64,000 nt of DNA from HXMU1420-13 sp965601825. Its GTDB lineage: Bacteria > Bacteroidota > Rhodothermia > Balneolales > Balneolaceae. How positions within the stretch are numbered: the first letter of the stretch is position 1; the number at the start of each line of letters is the position of its first letter. Below, piece by piece: positions 33,704-42,394 of this stretch. The position numbers were made by a program, and so were the translations under genes. The stretch is from positions 620,001 to 684,000 of the forward strand of contig OZ271839.1 in NCBI GenBank assembly GCA_965601825.1, read 5' to 3'. The notes under the pieces are model-generated. The model was not told the origin of the DNA and did no database searches. It worked only from the letters and a program-made list of their open reading frames with translations.

Positions 33704-34293
33704 TCGCATTTTTAAAAGGTTTTATTGAAGAAAAACGATCGGACTCAATTTTACTTGATGTACAAGGCGTGGGATATAAAGTTGAGGTATCGACTCAAAC
33801 CATTGAACAACTTGAAGCACAAGGCAGTGAAATCAAATTGCTTACTTATCATCACATTACCGAAAATGACCAACGTTTATTTGGCTTTATTTCTAAAGAG
33901 GAAAAGCAACTTTTTGAACAATTAATAACTGTAAAAGGGGTTGGACCCAAACTTGGTCTTACTATTCTAAGCGGATTACCGGCGGTTAATTTAATTTCTG
34001 CAATAACATCAGGCGACGCAGTCGCTTTATCAAGAGTGCCGGGAATTGGCAAAAAAACGGCAGAGAGAATAATCGTCGAATTGAGAGAAAAATTGAAGTC
34101 TTTTGATACGGGCAATGGTGTGGCTTCAGTTGTTGGATCTTCCGGAGTTTTAGAAGAAGCGATTCAGGCATTAGTTGCGTTAGGTTTTAAACCAAAGGAA
34201 TCTGAACAGGCAGCAATCAAAGTAATAAATGAAGGGGATGGTTCTGATTCTTCAGCAGTAATCAGAAAAGCATTATCGATGCTCAATAAATAA
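33700..34293 (+). CDS. ruvA: Holliday-junction branch-migration protein RuvA
   Basis: Tetrameric DNA-binding partner of the RuvB motor. 197 residues: OB domain (IAFLKGFIEEKRSDSILLDV), double HhH motifs (TVKGVGPKLGLTIL and SRVPGIGKKTAERIIVELREKL) and a C-terminal UBA-like domain (LEEAIQALVALGFKPKESEQAA) that contacts RuvB. ruvB is not in this window. Coupled to ruvC. Confidence 0.97.
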   Translation: MIAFLKGFIEEKRSDSILLDVQGVGYKVEVSTQTIEQLEAQGSEIKLLTYHHITENDQRLFGFISKEEKQLFEQLITVKGVGPKLGLTILSGLPAVNLISAITSGDAVALSRVPGIGKKTAERIIVELREKLKSFDTGNGVASVVGSSGVLEEAIQALVALGFKPKESEQAAIKVINEGDGSDSSAVIRKALSMLNK

Positions 34294-34390
34294 ATGGGAG
34301 CCAATCCCATAACAATTTGTTCATTATACATTCCAACAATACATTAGTATAATTATGGAATTGTTATCAGGAAATTAACCAATTGTACCA

Positions 34391-35068
34391 GTGGCAAAGA
34401 AAACCATTTTAGTTGTTGATGACGAAAAGGATCTTTTGGATCTAATTGAATACAACCTAAAGAAAGAAGGCTTCAATGTTTTGAAGGCTGAAAATGGCGA
34501 AAAAGGGATTGAAGTAGCCAAAGAAAATAAGCCGGATTTAGTTCTTCTTGATATCATGATGCCTAAAATGGATGGACTTGAAGCAGTTGAAATAATGCGA
34601 AAGGATGATGCTTTAAAGCGAATCCCAATCATCTTTTTGACCGCAAGAAGCGATGAAAAGACAGAAATCGAAGGATTAAATAAAGGTGGTGATGATTACA
34701 TCACTAAACCAATTAGTACAACAAAGTTAGTTTCAAGAATTAAGGCGGTTATGAGAAGATTTGACGAATCTTCTGAACCGATGAATAAGCTGGAAGTTCA
34801 TGATCTTGAAATTGATAAAGATCGATACATCGTTAAAAGAGAAGATGTAGAATTTCAGTTACCGCGAAAAGAATTCGAACTTCTATTTTTCTTAGCTAGT
34901 AGAAAAGGGAAAGTGTTAGATCGTCAAACACTGCTCAATAAGGTTTGGGGTGATAATATTTATGTAGTTGATCGAACCGTGGATGTTCATGTTCGAAAAA
35001 TTCGAGAGAAATTAGGTGACCATTATATTGAGACTGTAAAAGGCGTAGGGTATCGCTTTAAAGAATGA
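34391..35068 (+). CDS. PhoB/OmpR-family response regulator
   Basis: Two-component output protein, 225 residues. Receiver: DDEKD acidic pair (10-13), phospho-acceptor Asp54 (VLLDIMMPKMDG) and conserved Lys (YITKPIS). Winged-helix DNA-binding domain about 125-225 (VDRTVDVHVRKIREKLGD...TVKGVGYRF). Resembles PhoB/ArlR-type regulators most closely. Start is GTG. It overlaps the kinase gene by 4 bp, so it forms a cognate pair with it; which phosphate or stress regulon it controls is unknown. Confidence 0.93.
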   Translation: MAKKTILVVDDEKDLLDLIEYNLKKEGFNVLKAENGEKGIEVAKENKPDLVLLDIMMPKMDGLEAVEIMRKDDALKRIPIIFLTARSDEKTEIEGLNKGGDDYITKPISTTKLVSRIKAVMRRFDESSEPMNKLEVHDLEIDKDRYIVKREDVEFQLPRKEFELLFFLASRKGKVLDRQTLLNKVWGDNIYVVDRTVDVHVRKIREKLGDHYIETVKGVGYRFKE

Positions 35069-36132
35069 GAAAAACTTCAAGAAGAAACCGGGTTGTCTAT
35101 AAACTCGGTTTAAGAATTGCCATTTATACGGCAATTATATCTGCCGTAATATCATTTGGTATTATTTATGTGTTTGATCATGGGATACAAGAATCCTTGT
35201 TCCTTTCAAGCATGGTAATGGTGGGCACGTTTCTAACTAGCTATTTTGTAAGTCAGCAACTGCAGTTTCGTCGCATTAAGGTACTCGAACGAGTTTCAAA
35301 GAATATTTCTAAAAAGCGGTTTGAGGAAATAGAAGATTTACGGACTCAGTATGATGATGAGTTGGATTACATTATCAAGCATTTAATCAAATCCAGCCGA
35401 ACAGTTGAAAGAGAGATTCAGCGTTTAAACCGAATTGAGAACTACCGAAAAGAATTTATCGGTGATATTTCTCACGAATTGAAAACCCCAATTTTTGCCA
35501 TTCAGGGTTTTATAGAGACTTTACTAAACGGAGCGCTTGAGGATGAAGAAGTAAACGAGAAGTTTCTTCAGAAAGCGATGCGTAATGTGAACAGGCTAAT
35601 TTTCCTGACGAAGGATTTAATGGAGATTTCAAGACTCGAAACCGGGGAATTAAAATCAGAAATAGAAGAAGTCTTCCTGTCTGAATTAGTACAAGATGCC
35701 GTTGAAGGTTTGACTTACAAAGCTGATAAGGAAGATGTTGAATTGGTACTTGATGATATTGATCCGAATATTCAGATTCGTGCTGATAAAAATCAAATGA
35801 AACAGGTATTTATCAATCTGATTGAAAATGGTATTAAGTACAATATGAAAGGCGGCAAAGTGCATATCGGAATTAGAGAAAATGATTTGCCTGGTAAAAT
35901 TTACTTATATGTTAGGGACACTGGCATGGGAATTGATGAGGCAGATCTTCCGCGAGTGACAGAACGATTTTTTAGAGTGGATAAATCAAGATCAAGGGAA
36001 AGAGGTGGAACCGGGCTTGGATTGGCTATTGTGAAACACATTATTGAAGCGCATGGAGAATCCCTTGAAATTAAAAGTGAACCGAATAAAGGTTCGGTTT
36101 TCTCTGTAAGTTTATCTAAAATCACCCCCTGA
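35065..36132 (+). CDS. Sensor histidine kinase (PhoR-like)
   Basis: 355 residues. Two TM helices (about 17-38 and 45-66), a short linker with a HAMP-like helix, then HisKA with His137 in GDISHELKTPIFAIQGF and HATPase_c (ADKNQMKQVFINLIENGIKYN, DTGMGIDEADLPRVTERFFR, GGTGLGLAIVKHII). There is almost no periplasmic domain, so the input is probably intramembrane or through a partner. Coupled to the response regulator. Confidence 0.93.
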   Translation: MRKTSRRNRVVYKLGLRIAIYTAIISAVISFGIIYVFDHGIQESLFLSSMVMVGTFLTSYFVSQQLQFRRIKVLERVSKNISKKRFEEIEDLRTQYDDELDYIIKHLIKSSRTVEREIQRLNRIENYRKEFIGDISHELKTPIFAIQGFIETLLNGALEDEEVNEKFLQKAMRNVNRLIFLTKDLMEISRLETGELKSEIEEVFLSELVQDAVEGLTYKADKEDVELVLDDIDPNIQIRADKNQMKQVFINLIENGIKYNMKGGKVHIGIRENDLPGKIYLYVRDTGMGIDEADLPRVTERFFRVDKSRSRERGGTGLGLAIVKHIIEAHGESLEIKSEPNKGSVFSVSLSKITP

Positions 36133-36166
36133 AAGAAAATCGACTATTCAAATTAACTAAGAGTTT

Positions 36167-37252
36167 ATGGTATATGCAGTAATCATGGCTGGCGGATCTG
36201 GAACACGTTTTTGGCCAAAGAGCACAAAATCTCTTCCAAAACAGTTTTTGAATTTATTTGGTGAAGGAACCATGATTCAAAATACTGCCAAGAGAATTGA
36301 GCCCATTATTCCTCAAGAGAGAATTATGGTTGTGACCAACGAAAGCTATGTTTCCATCGTGAAAGAGCAGCTTCCAAAAGTTCCCGATGAAAATATTGTT
36401 GGCGAACCAGTTGCTAAAAATACGGCGCCATGTGTTGCAATAGCTGCAGAACTACTTTATAAAAAGGATCCGGATGCGACCATGGTCGTTTTACCGGCGG
36501 ACCATCACATTACCGAACCTGATAGATTCTTAGAATTTCTAGAGTCGGCTGTTGAAAAGGCGGAATCCGGAAACCACTTGGTTACAATCGGTATAAATCC
36601 AGATAAGCCGGAAACCGGGTTTGGATATATCCATGCAGATGGTGGTTCAAAGGAATCTTTCAGCGGAAATGTTGTTCATCCTGTAAGGGCATTTACCGAA
36701 AAACCAGATTTAGCCACAGCCGAAAAGTTTGTTGAATCCGGAGAGTATTTTTGGAACAGCGGTATGTTTGTATGGAAGGCATCAACAGTATTAAGAGAAA
36801 TTCAATCTCATCTTCCGGATATGTATGCTGAGTTATCAAAAACATCAGAAGAGTTGTATACCGATTATCATATTCCTTCTATAAAAGATTTCTACTATGC
36901 ATGCGAATCAATTTCTATTGATTATGGCATCATGGAGAGATCGGAGTCTGTTTTTGTTGTTCCGGGCGAATTTGGTTGGAATGATGTTGGAAGCTGGTCT
37001 GCGGTTTTCGATTTGGCGGATAAAGATAAACTAGGCAATGCTGTTCAGGCTATTAACGTTACTTTTTCAGCAGCAGAGAACAATCTTGTTGTATCCAATT
37101 CAGAAAAGATGATATCAGTAGTTGGGATGGATAATGTCGCTATCGTGGAAACAGAAGATGCAATCTTGATTTGTAATTTGAATACGGCTCAGGGCGTTAA
37201 ACAAATAGTTGATCAGCTTAAGGCATCAGAAGACTTAAATAAGTTCCTTTAG
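36167..37252 (+). CDS. manC: Mannose-1-phosphate guanylyltransferase
   Basis: Makes GDP-mannose from mannose 1-phosphate and GTP for surface polysaccharide. Nucleotidyltransferase signature MAGGSGTRFWPKS (8-20), then FLNLFGE, VVLPADHHI, GFGYIHAD, and FWNSGMFVWKAS, all family motifs. 361 residues, the length of the single-domain form without the phosphomannose isomerase fused to AlgA-type enzymes. No other sugar-nucleotide gene is nearby. Convergent with the MBL-fold gene, overlapping by 4 bp. Confidence 0.94.
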   Translation: MVYAVIMAGGSGTRFWPKSTKSLPKQFLNLFGEGTMIQNTAKRIEPIIPQERIMVVTNESYVSIVKEQLPKVPDENIVGEPVAKNTAPCVAIAAELLYKKDPDATMVVLPADHHITEPDRFLEFLESAVEKAESGNHLVTIGINPDKPETGFGYIHADGGSKESFSGNVVHPVRAFTEKPDLATAEKFVESGEYFWNSGMFVWKASTVLREIQSHLPDMYAELSKTSEELYTDYHIPSIKDFYYACESISIDYGIMERSESVFVVPGEFGWNDVGSWSAVFDLADKDKLGNAVQAINVTFSAAENNLVVSNSEKMISVVGMDNVAIVETEDAILICNLNTAQGVKQIVDQLKASEDLNKFL

Positions 37253-38010
37253 TCTATCTCGATGGTCTGCATATCAAATGCGAGTTTGATATGCTCCGGT
37301 AGTTTTTTGTTAGTTGGCCCGTGATCAACATAACTGTTCATATGAATTAGATAAGACCTGGGTGAACCCAATCTTTCAATGATATCAACAGCTTCAGGAA
37401 TAGTAAGATGTGTTGGGTGAGCTGGCTCCCATCTCAATGCACTAAGTATTACTGTTGTACATCCTTCCAACAATTTCATGGTGGATCCCGGAATTTCACT
37501 TACATCCGTCATATAAGCTGTATCATTTACTCGGTAACCGAAGATTTCCAGATCACCGTGCATTAAAGGAAGTGGAGTAATTAAAATATCGTCGAATTTT
37601 AGAGGTGCATTAATTATCTCAATATCTAAAGAAGTAGATCCTGGATATTTATTTTCCCCGAACATGTATTCGAATCTTGATTCGATGCTCTGTTTCGCCG
37701 TTTCAGTTGTATAAACAGGAATCGGGCCTTTCTTTTTATAATTATACATGCGCAATTCATCAAGCCCACCAATATGATCCATGTGTTCGTGAGTTACTAA
37801 CACAAAGTCTACATTCTTAATACCACTCTTAATGCTCTGAATACGATATTCGGGTCCAACATCGATTAAAAAAGAGTGTTTATCAGTTTGAATCCACACA
37901 GAACAACGTGTACGCTCGTTTCTTGGGTCATGAAATAACGCCTCCCTCATAAATCCACCGGCCACAGGAACCCCCATTGATGTTCCTGTTCCTAAAAATG
38001 TGAGCTTCAT
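37249..38010 (-). CDS. MBL-fold metallo-hydrolase (PhnP-like)
   Basis: 253 residues with the metal site THEHMDHIGG (His74, His76, Asp78, His79) and further ligands in MHGDLEIFG and later Asp/His. It begins LTFLGTGTSMGVPVAGG, typical of PhnP/lipoyl-type phosphodiesterases that act on cyclic or phosphodiester substrates. The exact substrate is unknown. It follows the 99-aa gene with no intergenic bases, so the three minus-strand genes here form an operon. Confidence 0.88.
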   Translation of the reverse strand: MKLTFLGTGTSMGVPVAGGFMREALFHDPRNERTRCSVWIQTDKHSFLIDVGPEYRIQSIKSGIKNVDFVLVTHEHMDHIGGLDELRMYNYKKKGPIPVYTTETAKQSIESRFEYMFGENKYPGSTSLDIEIINAPLKFDDILITPLPLMHGDLEIFGYRVNDTAYMTDVSEIPGSTMKLLEGCTTVILSALRWEPAHPTHLTIPEAVDIIERLGSPRSYLIHMNSYVDHGPTNKKLPEHIKLAFDMQTIEID

Positions 38011-38310
38011 TTATTCTAGCTCCCAGGTATCATCAGTATAGGCGGGAGTAACTGATAGTCTGTCCCATAGTTTATCAAGTTCTTTTCTTACTACAGGCTT
38101 TATATAGGTTTCGGTCAAATCCACCTGACCAAGTACTTTTGCAATGGTGCTGAGTTGAGCTTCTACAGGTTTGTTTTTATTTACAATAACTAGTCGGTCA
38201 CCCTCAACAATACAATCAGCTCCCCTAAATGATCCTCGTTCCTTTCTTAAACGATATCCTGATTGCTCTAATAATTGTTCTAGCTCGAGTAGTAGTTTGT
38301 CGGGTTTCAA
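38011..38310 (-). CDS. Hypothetical protein, 99 aa
   Basis: Small soluble protein that begins with a helix (KPDKLLLELEQLLEQSGYRL), then a strand pair (FRGADCIVEGDRLVIVNKNK) and a C-terminal helix ending DDTWELE. Similar short proteins appear next to metallo-hydrolases in Bacteroidetes relatives; no family name recognised. It is translationally coupled to its neighbours on both sides (4-bp overlap with the upstream gene; adjacent to the MBL gene). Confidence 0.7.
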   Translation of the reverse strand: MKPDKLLLELEQLLEQSGYRLRKERGSFRGADCIVEGDRLVIVNKNKPVEAQLSTIAKVLGQVDLTETYIKPVVRKELDKLWDRLSVTPAYTDDTWELE

Positions 38311-39026
38311 AATGAAATTCCTAATGTGATTTGATGTGCTGAAAGATCATAATCGTAAATCTCACTATCAATATCATAAGAGCGGAAGATGTAATCGTAT
38401 GCAAGGCTTAAAGTTCTATCACCAATAAAGTTGAGAAGGTTTAGTCTTGAGCCCACGCTTAAATAATTCATAGTCCCACCAAAGAAGCCACCATTGGAAT
38501 TACTAAAACCATAACCAAATACTCCAGTATTCTGAAATTGAATTTTTCTAGATGGGTTTATATTAAAAAAGAGACCCGTGCCACCAGAGAAATGAGTTTG
38601 GTTAAAACTGTTCTCGTTAAAATCACTATTTGATGTAGTTAGACCAGTACTTAGTTGAATAGGTAAACCTGCTTGAAATTTCTGCTGTCTAATTAAACGA
38701 AAACCATTTGTAAATCGGATGTTGAGATCAAAGAACGAGCTATTATCAAAACCGGTGATCGAATTCCCTAAGTTTGCATTAGCTGAAAGGCCTTGAGTTT
38801 CAAAAGTGAATGCCAGAAGAGTATTATCTACTTCAATTAAACCCGGCTGTGTTCCTTGTATAGTTCCCTGGTAAGTAAAATCTACTGCTGACGCACCAAT
38901 TCTAATCAGGGTACTTGGTCGATTAACTCTTTCGGGGCCATCTTCAACCGAAAACATTTGTGCTTTAAGCGATACTGGCTCAAGAACTAGTAAAAAAAAG
39001 AAAAGTGTGAGTACAATTCTGCTCAT
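38307..39026 (-). CDS. Putative outer-membrane beta-barrel protein, 239 aa
   Basis: Signal peptide (LTLFFFLLVLEPVSLKAQ) followed by repeating amphipathic strands with aromatic ends, e.g. LAFTFETQGLSANANLGNS and FFDLNIRFTNGFRLI, and a terminal Phe (AHQITLGISF) typical of outer-membrane barrels. About eight to ten strands fit. No family recognised. First gene of a three-gene minus-strand operon with the 99-aa protein and the MBL hydrolase. Confidence 0.7.
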   Translation of the reverse strand: MSRIVLTLFFFLLVLEPVSLKAQMFSVEDGPERVNRPSTLIRIGASAVDFTYQGTIQGTQPGLIEVDNTLLAFTFETQGLSANANLGNSITGFDNSSFFDLNIRFTNGFRLIRQQKFQAGLPIQLSTGLTTSNSDFNENSFNQTHFSGGTGLFFNINPSRKIQFQNTGVFGYGFSNSNGGFFGGTMNYLSVGSRLNLLNFIGDRTLSLAYDYIFRSYDIDSEIYDYDLSAHQITLGISF

Positions 39027-39087
39027 GGGGAATGAATATAAAACAGTTTAAATTTGTAGGATAACGAAACATTCAAAAATTTATGCG

Positions 39088-39630
39088 ATGAAGATCTTAC
39101 TAACGATTCTTTTAACAGTTTTTATTTCTAACCATACAATGAACACAAACGATTCCATTTATGATTTTCCATTAACTGATATTGATGGAAATGAAATGTC
39201 ACTTGAAGCTTATAAAGGCGAAGTGCTTCTTATAGTTAATGTTGCTTCAAAATGCGGGTATACTCCGCAGTACGAAGGATTACAGGCAATTTATGAAGAG
39301 TACAAAGATGAAGGACTTGTAATAGTTGGTTTCCCGGCAAATAACTTTATGGGACAAGAGCCAGGCACAAATGAAGATATTAAGCAGTTTTGTACGCTTG
39401 AGTACGGTGTTGAATTTCCAATGGCTTCAAAAATCTCTGTGAAAGGTGATGATCAAGAACCATTGTTCTCTTATTTGACAAGCTTACCAAATAATGACTT
39501 TGATGGTGAGATCAAATGGAATTTTGAAAAATTCCTTATCGATAGAGAAGGAAATCTACAAAGAAGATTTCGTAGTTCAGTAAAACCAGAGAGCGAAGAG
39601 CTTACTTCAGCGATAAAGGCATTACTATAA
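39088..39630 (+). CDS. Secreted glutathione-peroxidase-family thiol peroxidase
   Basis: Peroxide reductase with Cys56 in NVASKCGYTPQYEGL (Sec replaced by Cys), FPANNFMGQEPG containing the catalytic Gln, and IKWNFEKFLIDREG with the Trp/Asn. 180 residues. An N-terminal hydrophobic segment (KILLTILLTVFISNH) predicts export, so it likely protects the periplasm; a non-exported start at the internal Met18 is possible. Thioredoxin-type reductant is more likely than glutathione in this lineage. Confidence 0.9.
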   Translation: MKILLTILLTVFISNHTMNTNDSIYDFPLTDIDGNEMSLEAYKGEVLLIVNVASKCGYTPQYEGLQAIYEEYKDEGLVIVGFPANNFMGQEPGTNEDIKQFCTLEYGVEFPMASKISVKGDDQEPLFSYLTSLPNNDFDGEIKWNFEKFLIDREGNLQRRFRSSVKPESEELTSAIKALL

Positions 39631-39646
39631 TTTTTATACTGAGGTG

Positions 39647-39678
39647 TTGACTTAGATTTCGATACCTCAGTATATTTA
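39647..39678 (+). promoter_or_regulatory. Bacteroidetes-type promoter for tRNA-Asp
   Basis: TTG at 39647-39649, 21-bp spacer, TATATTTA at 39671-39678 (consensus TAnnTTTG with one mismatch). The tRNA gene starts 13 bp later, which fits a start site around 39685. Confidence 0.55.
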
Positions 39679-39690
39679 GTGCTCTCAAAA

Positions 39691-39764
39691 GGTCCGGTAG
39701 TTCAGTTGGTTAGAACGCCTGCCTGTCACGCAGGAGGTCGAGGGTTCGAGTCCCTTCCGGATCG
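39691..39764 (+). tRNA. tRNA-Asp (GUC)
   Basis: 74 nt with a complete cloverleaf: acceptor stem GGTCCGG paired with CCGGATC (one G-U pair), D arm with the AGTTGGTTAGA loop, anticodon stem CCTGC/GCAGG with anticodon GTC, variable loop, T arm GAGGG/TTCGAGT/CCCTT-like. The 3' CCA is not encoded. A perfect terminator hairpin follows. Confidence 0.97.
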
Positions 39765-39767
39765 CTC

Positions 39768-39806
39768 AAAGCTCTGAACGAAATGTTGTTCAGAGCTTTT
39801 TTTATT
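39768..39806 (+). terminator. Terminator after tRNA-Asp
   Basis: Perfect 9-bp stem GCTCTGAAC (39771-39779) / GTTCAGAGC (39788-39796), then seven T residues. Confidence 0.93.
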
Positions 39807-39855
39807 TTAAGACCATATTAATTTCAAGAGAAGCAATTTAAGTCAAATAATAACA

Positions 39856-41742
39856 ATGCGATCACTCTATTCAAATTATGATGTTATTGTAGTAGGTGCC
39901 GGCCATGCTGGTAGCGAAGCCGCTGGTGCTGCAGCTCGATTAGGGGCTAATACATTATTGATAACAATGAATTTAGAGGCTATCGCAAAGATGTCTTGCA
40001 ACCCGGCAATGGGTGGTGTAGCCAAAGGACAGCTTGTTAGAGAAATAGATGCACTTGGTGGATTAAGTGGCATCATTAGTGACGAGTCATCGGTGCAGTT
40101 TCGAATGCTTAATCGAAGTAAAGGTCCTGCAATGTGGAGCCCAAGGTGTCAGAGCGACCGGATGCTTTACGCTCAGAAAATGAGAGAGAAACTTGAAGAA
40201 ATCCCTTCATTAACCTTCCGCCAGGATAATGTAGTTGATCTTATCACAGAAAATGGAAAAGTTGCAGGTGTAGTTACTCAAACCGGTCAGGTGTTTAATG
40301 CGAAAGCAGTCGTACTCACTAGCGGTACATTTTTAAATGGCCTAATTCATATAGGTGAGAATAATTACGGTGGTGGTCGTTCGGGTGAAAGAGCATCAAC
40401 AGGTATTTCTGCAGCACTAGAAAAACTTGGACTTGAAATCGGTAGATTAAAAACCGGAACGCCCCCAAGAGTGGACGGTCGATCTATCGATTATTCAAAG
40501 CTAGAAATTCAGTATGGTGATGACGACGCCTCTCCTTTCTCTTTTATGACAGAAGGAGATCTTCCTAAAGCAGAAGATCAATTAACTTGTTGGATAGGGT
40601 ACACCAATGATAAGGTTCATGATGTATTAAGAACCGGTTTTGATCGAAGCCCGATGTTTAATGGTCGAATTAAATCAATAGGACCGCGCTATTGCCCATC
40701 AATTGAGGATAAGATCAATCGTTTTGCAGATAAAGATCGTCATCAGCTATTCCTTGAGCCTGAAGGTTGGAATACATATGAAATGTATTTGAATGGTTTT
40801 TCGACCTCATTACCAGAAGAAACACAATACGAAGCATTACGAACTATTCCGGGTTTTGAGAATGCAGTAATGATTAGACCAGGTTATGCAATTGAATACG
40901 ATTACTTCCCTCCTCATCAGATAAAAAGAACATTAGAGACCAAGCAAGTTGAAGGGTTGTTCTTTGCCGGACAGATAAATGGAACAACAGGTTATGAAGA
41001 AGCTGCCTGTCAGGGTTTGATGGCGGGAATAAATGCCGGACTTAAAGTGACCGGGAAAAAACCATTCATCTTAAAAAGGTCTGAGGCATACATCGGGGTT
41101 TTAATCGACGATCTGATCAATAAAGGCACTGAAGAACCCTACCGAATGTTTACTTCTCGCGCTGAACATAGAATTTTACTACGACAGGATAACGCGGATT
41201 TAAGACTTACCGAACTCGGCTATCAAATTGGATTGGCTACCGAAGAGCGCTATCAAAATTATCTTCAGAAAAAATCAGAAATAGACCTGCTCTATAAATT
41301 GATTTCAAAGTATACCGTTCGTCCTGTGAAGATGAATACCATGCTTGATGAGTTAGGAACGTCTCCTCTTTCTCAACCGGTAAAAGCACATTCTGTTTTG
41401 ATGCGACCACAAGTTCATCTCAAAAACATCATTAATGCTGATGAAGAACTTAAATCACAGGTTTCTGAAATCACTTCAAACAAGTATGTACTTGAACAGG
41501 TAGAAATTCAGATTAAATATTCCGGGTACATTCAAAAGGAATATGAGATGGTTGAAGAGTTAAGTAATAAAGAGAACTCTCCTATTCCTGAGAAGATCGA
41601 CTATTCTAAATTAAAGAGCCTCTCTACCGAAGGAATGCTTAAGCTTTCTAAAATTCGCCCCGAAACCATCGGTCAGGCTTCAAGAATTAGTGGCGTTTCT
41701 GCCAGTGACGTTGCGGTTCTTATGGTGTATTTAAAGAACTAG
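39856..41742 (+). CDS. mnmG: tRNA uridine 5-carboxymethylaminomethyl modification enzyme MnmG
   Basis: FAD-binding partner of MnmE that adds carboxymethylaminomethyl groups at wobble U34. 628 residues. Rossmann motif VIVVGAGHAGSEAAGAAARL, the conserved CNPAMGGVAKGQLVREIDAL, NRSKGPAMWSPRCQSDR, KTGTPPRVDGRSIDYS, and the C-terminal helical region (KIRPETIGQASRISGVS). It is followed immediately by rsmG. Two parS-like sites lie at and shortly after its end. Confidence 0.98.
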   Translation: MRSLYSNYDVIVVGAGHAGSEAAGAAARLGANTLLITMNLEAIAKMSCNPAMGGVAKGQLVREIDALGGLSGIISDESSVQFRMLNRSKGPAMWSPRCQSDRMLYAQKMREKLEEIPSLTFRQDNVVDLITENGKVAGVVTQTGQVFNAKAVVLTSGTFLNGLIHIGENNYGGGRSGERASTGISAALEKLGLEIGRLKTGTPPRVDGRSIDYSKLEIQYGDDDASPFSFMTEGDLPKAEDQLTCWIGYTNDKVHDVLRTGFDRSPMFNGRIKSIGPRYCPSIEDKINRFADKDRHQLFLEPEGWNTYEMYLNGFSTSLPEETQYEALRTIPGFENAVMIRPGYAIEYDYFPPHQIKRTLETKQVEGLFFAGQINGTTGYEEAACQGLMAGINAGLKVTGKKPFILKRSEAYIGVLIDDLINKGTEEPYRMFTSRAEHRILLRQDNADLRLTELGYQIGLATEERYQNYLQKKSEIDLLYKLISKYTVRPVKMNTMLDELGTSPLSQPVKAHSVLMRPQVHLKNIINADEELKSQVSEITSNKYVLEQVEIQIKYSGYIQKEYEMVEELSNKENSPIPEKIDYSKLKSLSTEGMLKLSKIRPETIGQASRISGVSASDVAVLMVYLKN

Positions 41743-41757
41743 GTTTCATGTGAAACA
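41742..41757 (+). promoter_or_regulatory. parS-like site 1 (mnmG/rsmG junction)
   Basis: GGTTTCATGTGAAACA matches the ParB site TGTTTCACGTGAAACA at 14 of 16 positions. It spans the end of mnmG and the GTG start of rsmG. Alone it would be weak, but the second site 154 bp away matches 15 of 16. Confidence 0.55.
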
Positions 41758-42394
41758 TCAGATTCAATATTCAATCCTAACCGATGAGCAGCTTTCAGAA
41801 TGGAATAAGTTGGTTAATGAACATGTTGAATCCTTGCTACTATATTCTGACCAGCTTCTCTGGTGGAATCAGAAATTAAACCTAGTGAGTCGCGATGTTT
41901 CACATGAAACAATATTTGAACATATTAAGCATTCGTTGCTTATTAGCACGATTACTAGCTTTAAAAAGTCTGATAAGATAATTGATACCGGCTCAGGTGG
42001 TGGTCTTCCTGGAATACCGTTGGCTATTTGTTTTCCTGAAAAGCAGTTTGTGCTCAATGATATCGTGGCCAAGAAAGTAATGGCTATGAAGCAAATGGGT
42101 TTCAAATTGAACTTGAAGAACGTTAAAACATCGGCTGGATCTATTTCTAAACAGGAAGTGGATGATCATTTGATCATAACAAAGCATGCGTTTAAGGTAG
42201 ATGAACTTGTTGGGTTGTTAGGAAATCTGCCATGGAAAAAGCTCCTGTTTTTGAAAGGGACTAATGAAGCTGAGCCTGAAATAAAAAGATTGGATATTCC
42301 GGTATCATCAAATATTATTGAATTAGACATGAGTATTGATGATACCTTTTATAAGGGTAAAGGAATGGTAGAAGTAACACGAATAAATGAATAG
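41750..42394 (+). CDS. rsmG: 16S rRNA (guanine527-N7)-methyltransferase RsmG
   Basis: Methylates G527 of 16S rRNA using SAM. Rossmann-type methyltransferase of 214 residues with the RsmG features: NLVSRDVSHETIFEHIKHSL, IDTGSGGGLPGIPLAICFP (the SAM loop), and HAFKVDELVGLLGN. Start is GTG 41750, 7 bp after the mnmG stop. It overlaps the WYL regulator by 8 bp. Confidence 0.97.
   Translation: MKHQIQYSILTDEQLSEWNKLVNEHVESLLLYSDQLLWWNQKLNLVSRDVSHETIFEHIKHSLLISTITSFKKSDKIIDTGSGGGLPGIPLAICFPEKQFVLNDIVAKKVMAMKQMGFKLNLKNVKTSAGSISKQEVDDHLIITKHAFKVDELVGLLGNLPWKKLLFLKGTNEAEPEIKRLDIPVSSNIIELDMSIDDTFYKGKGMVEVTRINE
41896..41911 (+). promoter_or_regulatory. parS-like site 2 (inside rsmG)
   Basis: TGTTTCACATGAAACA differs from the ParB/Spo0J consensus TGTTTCACGTGAAACA at one position and is nearly a perfect palindrome. 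Chromosomal parS sites cluster near oriC and in several phyla lie in or near mnmG-rsmG. Confidence 0.72.
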
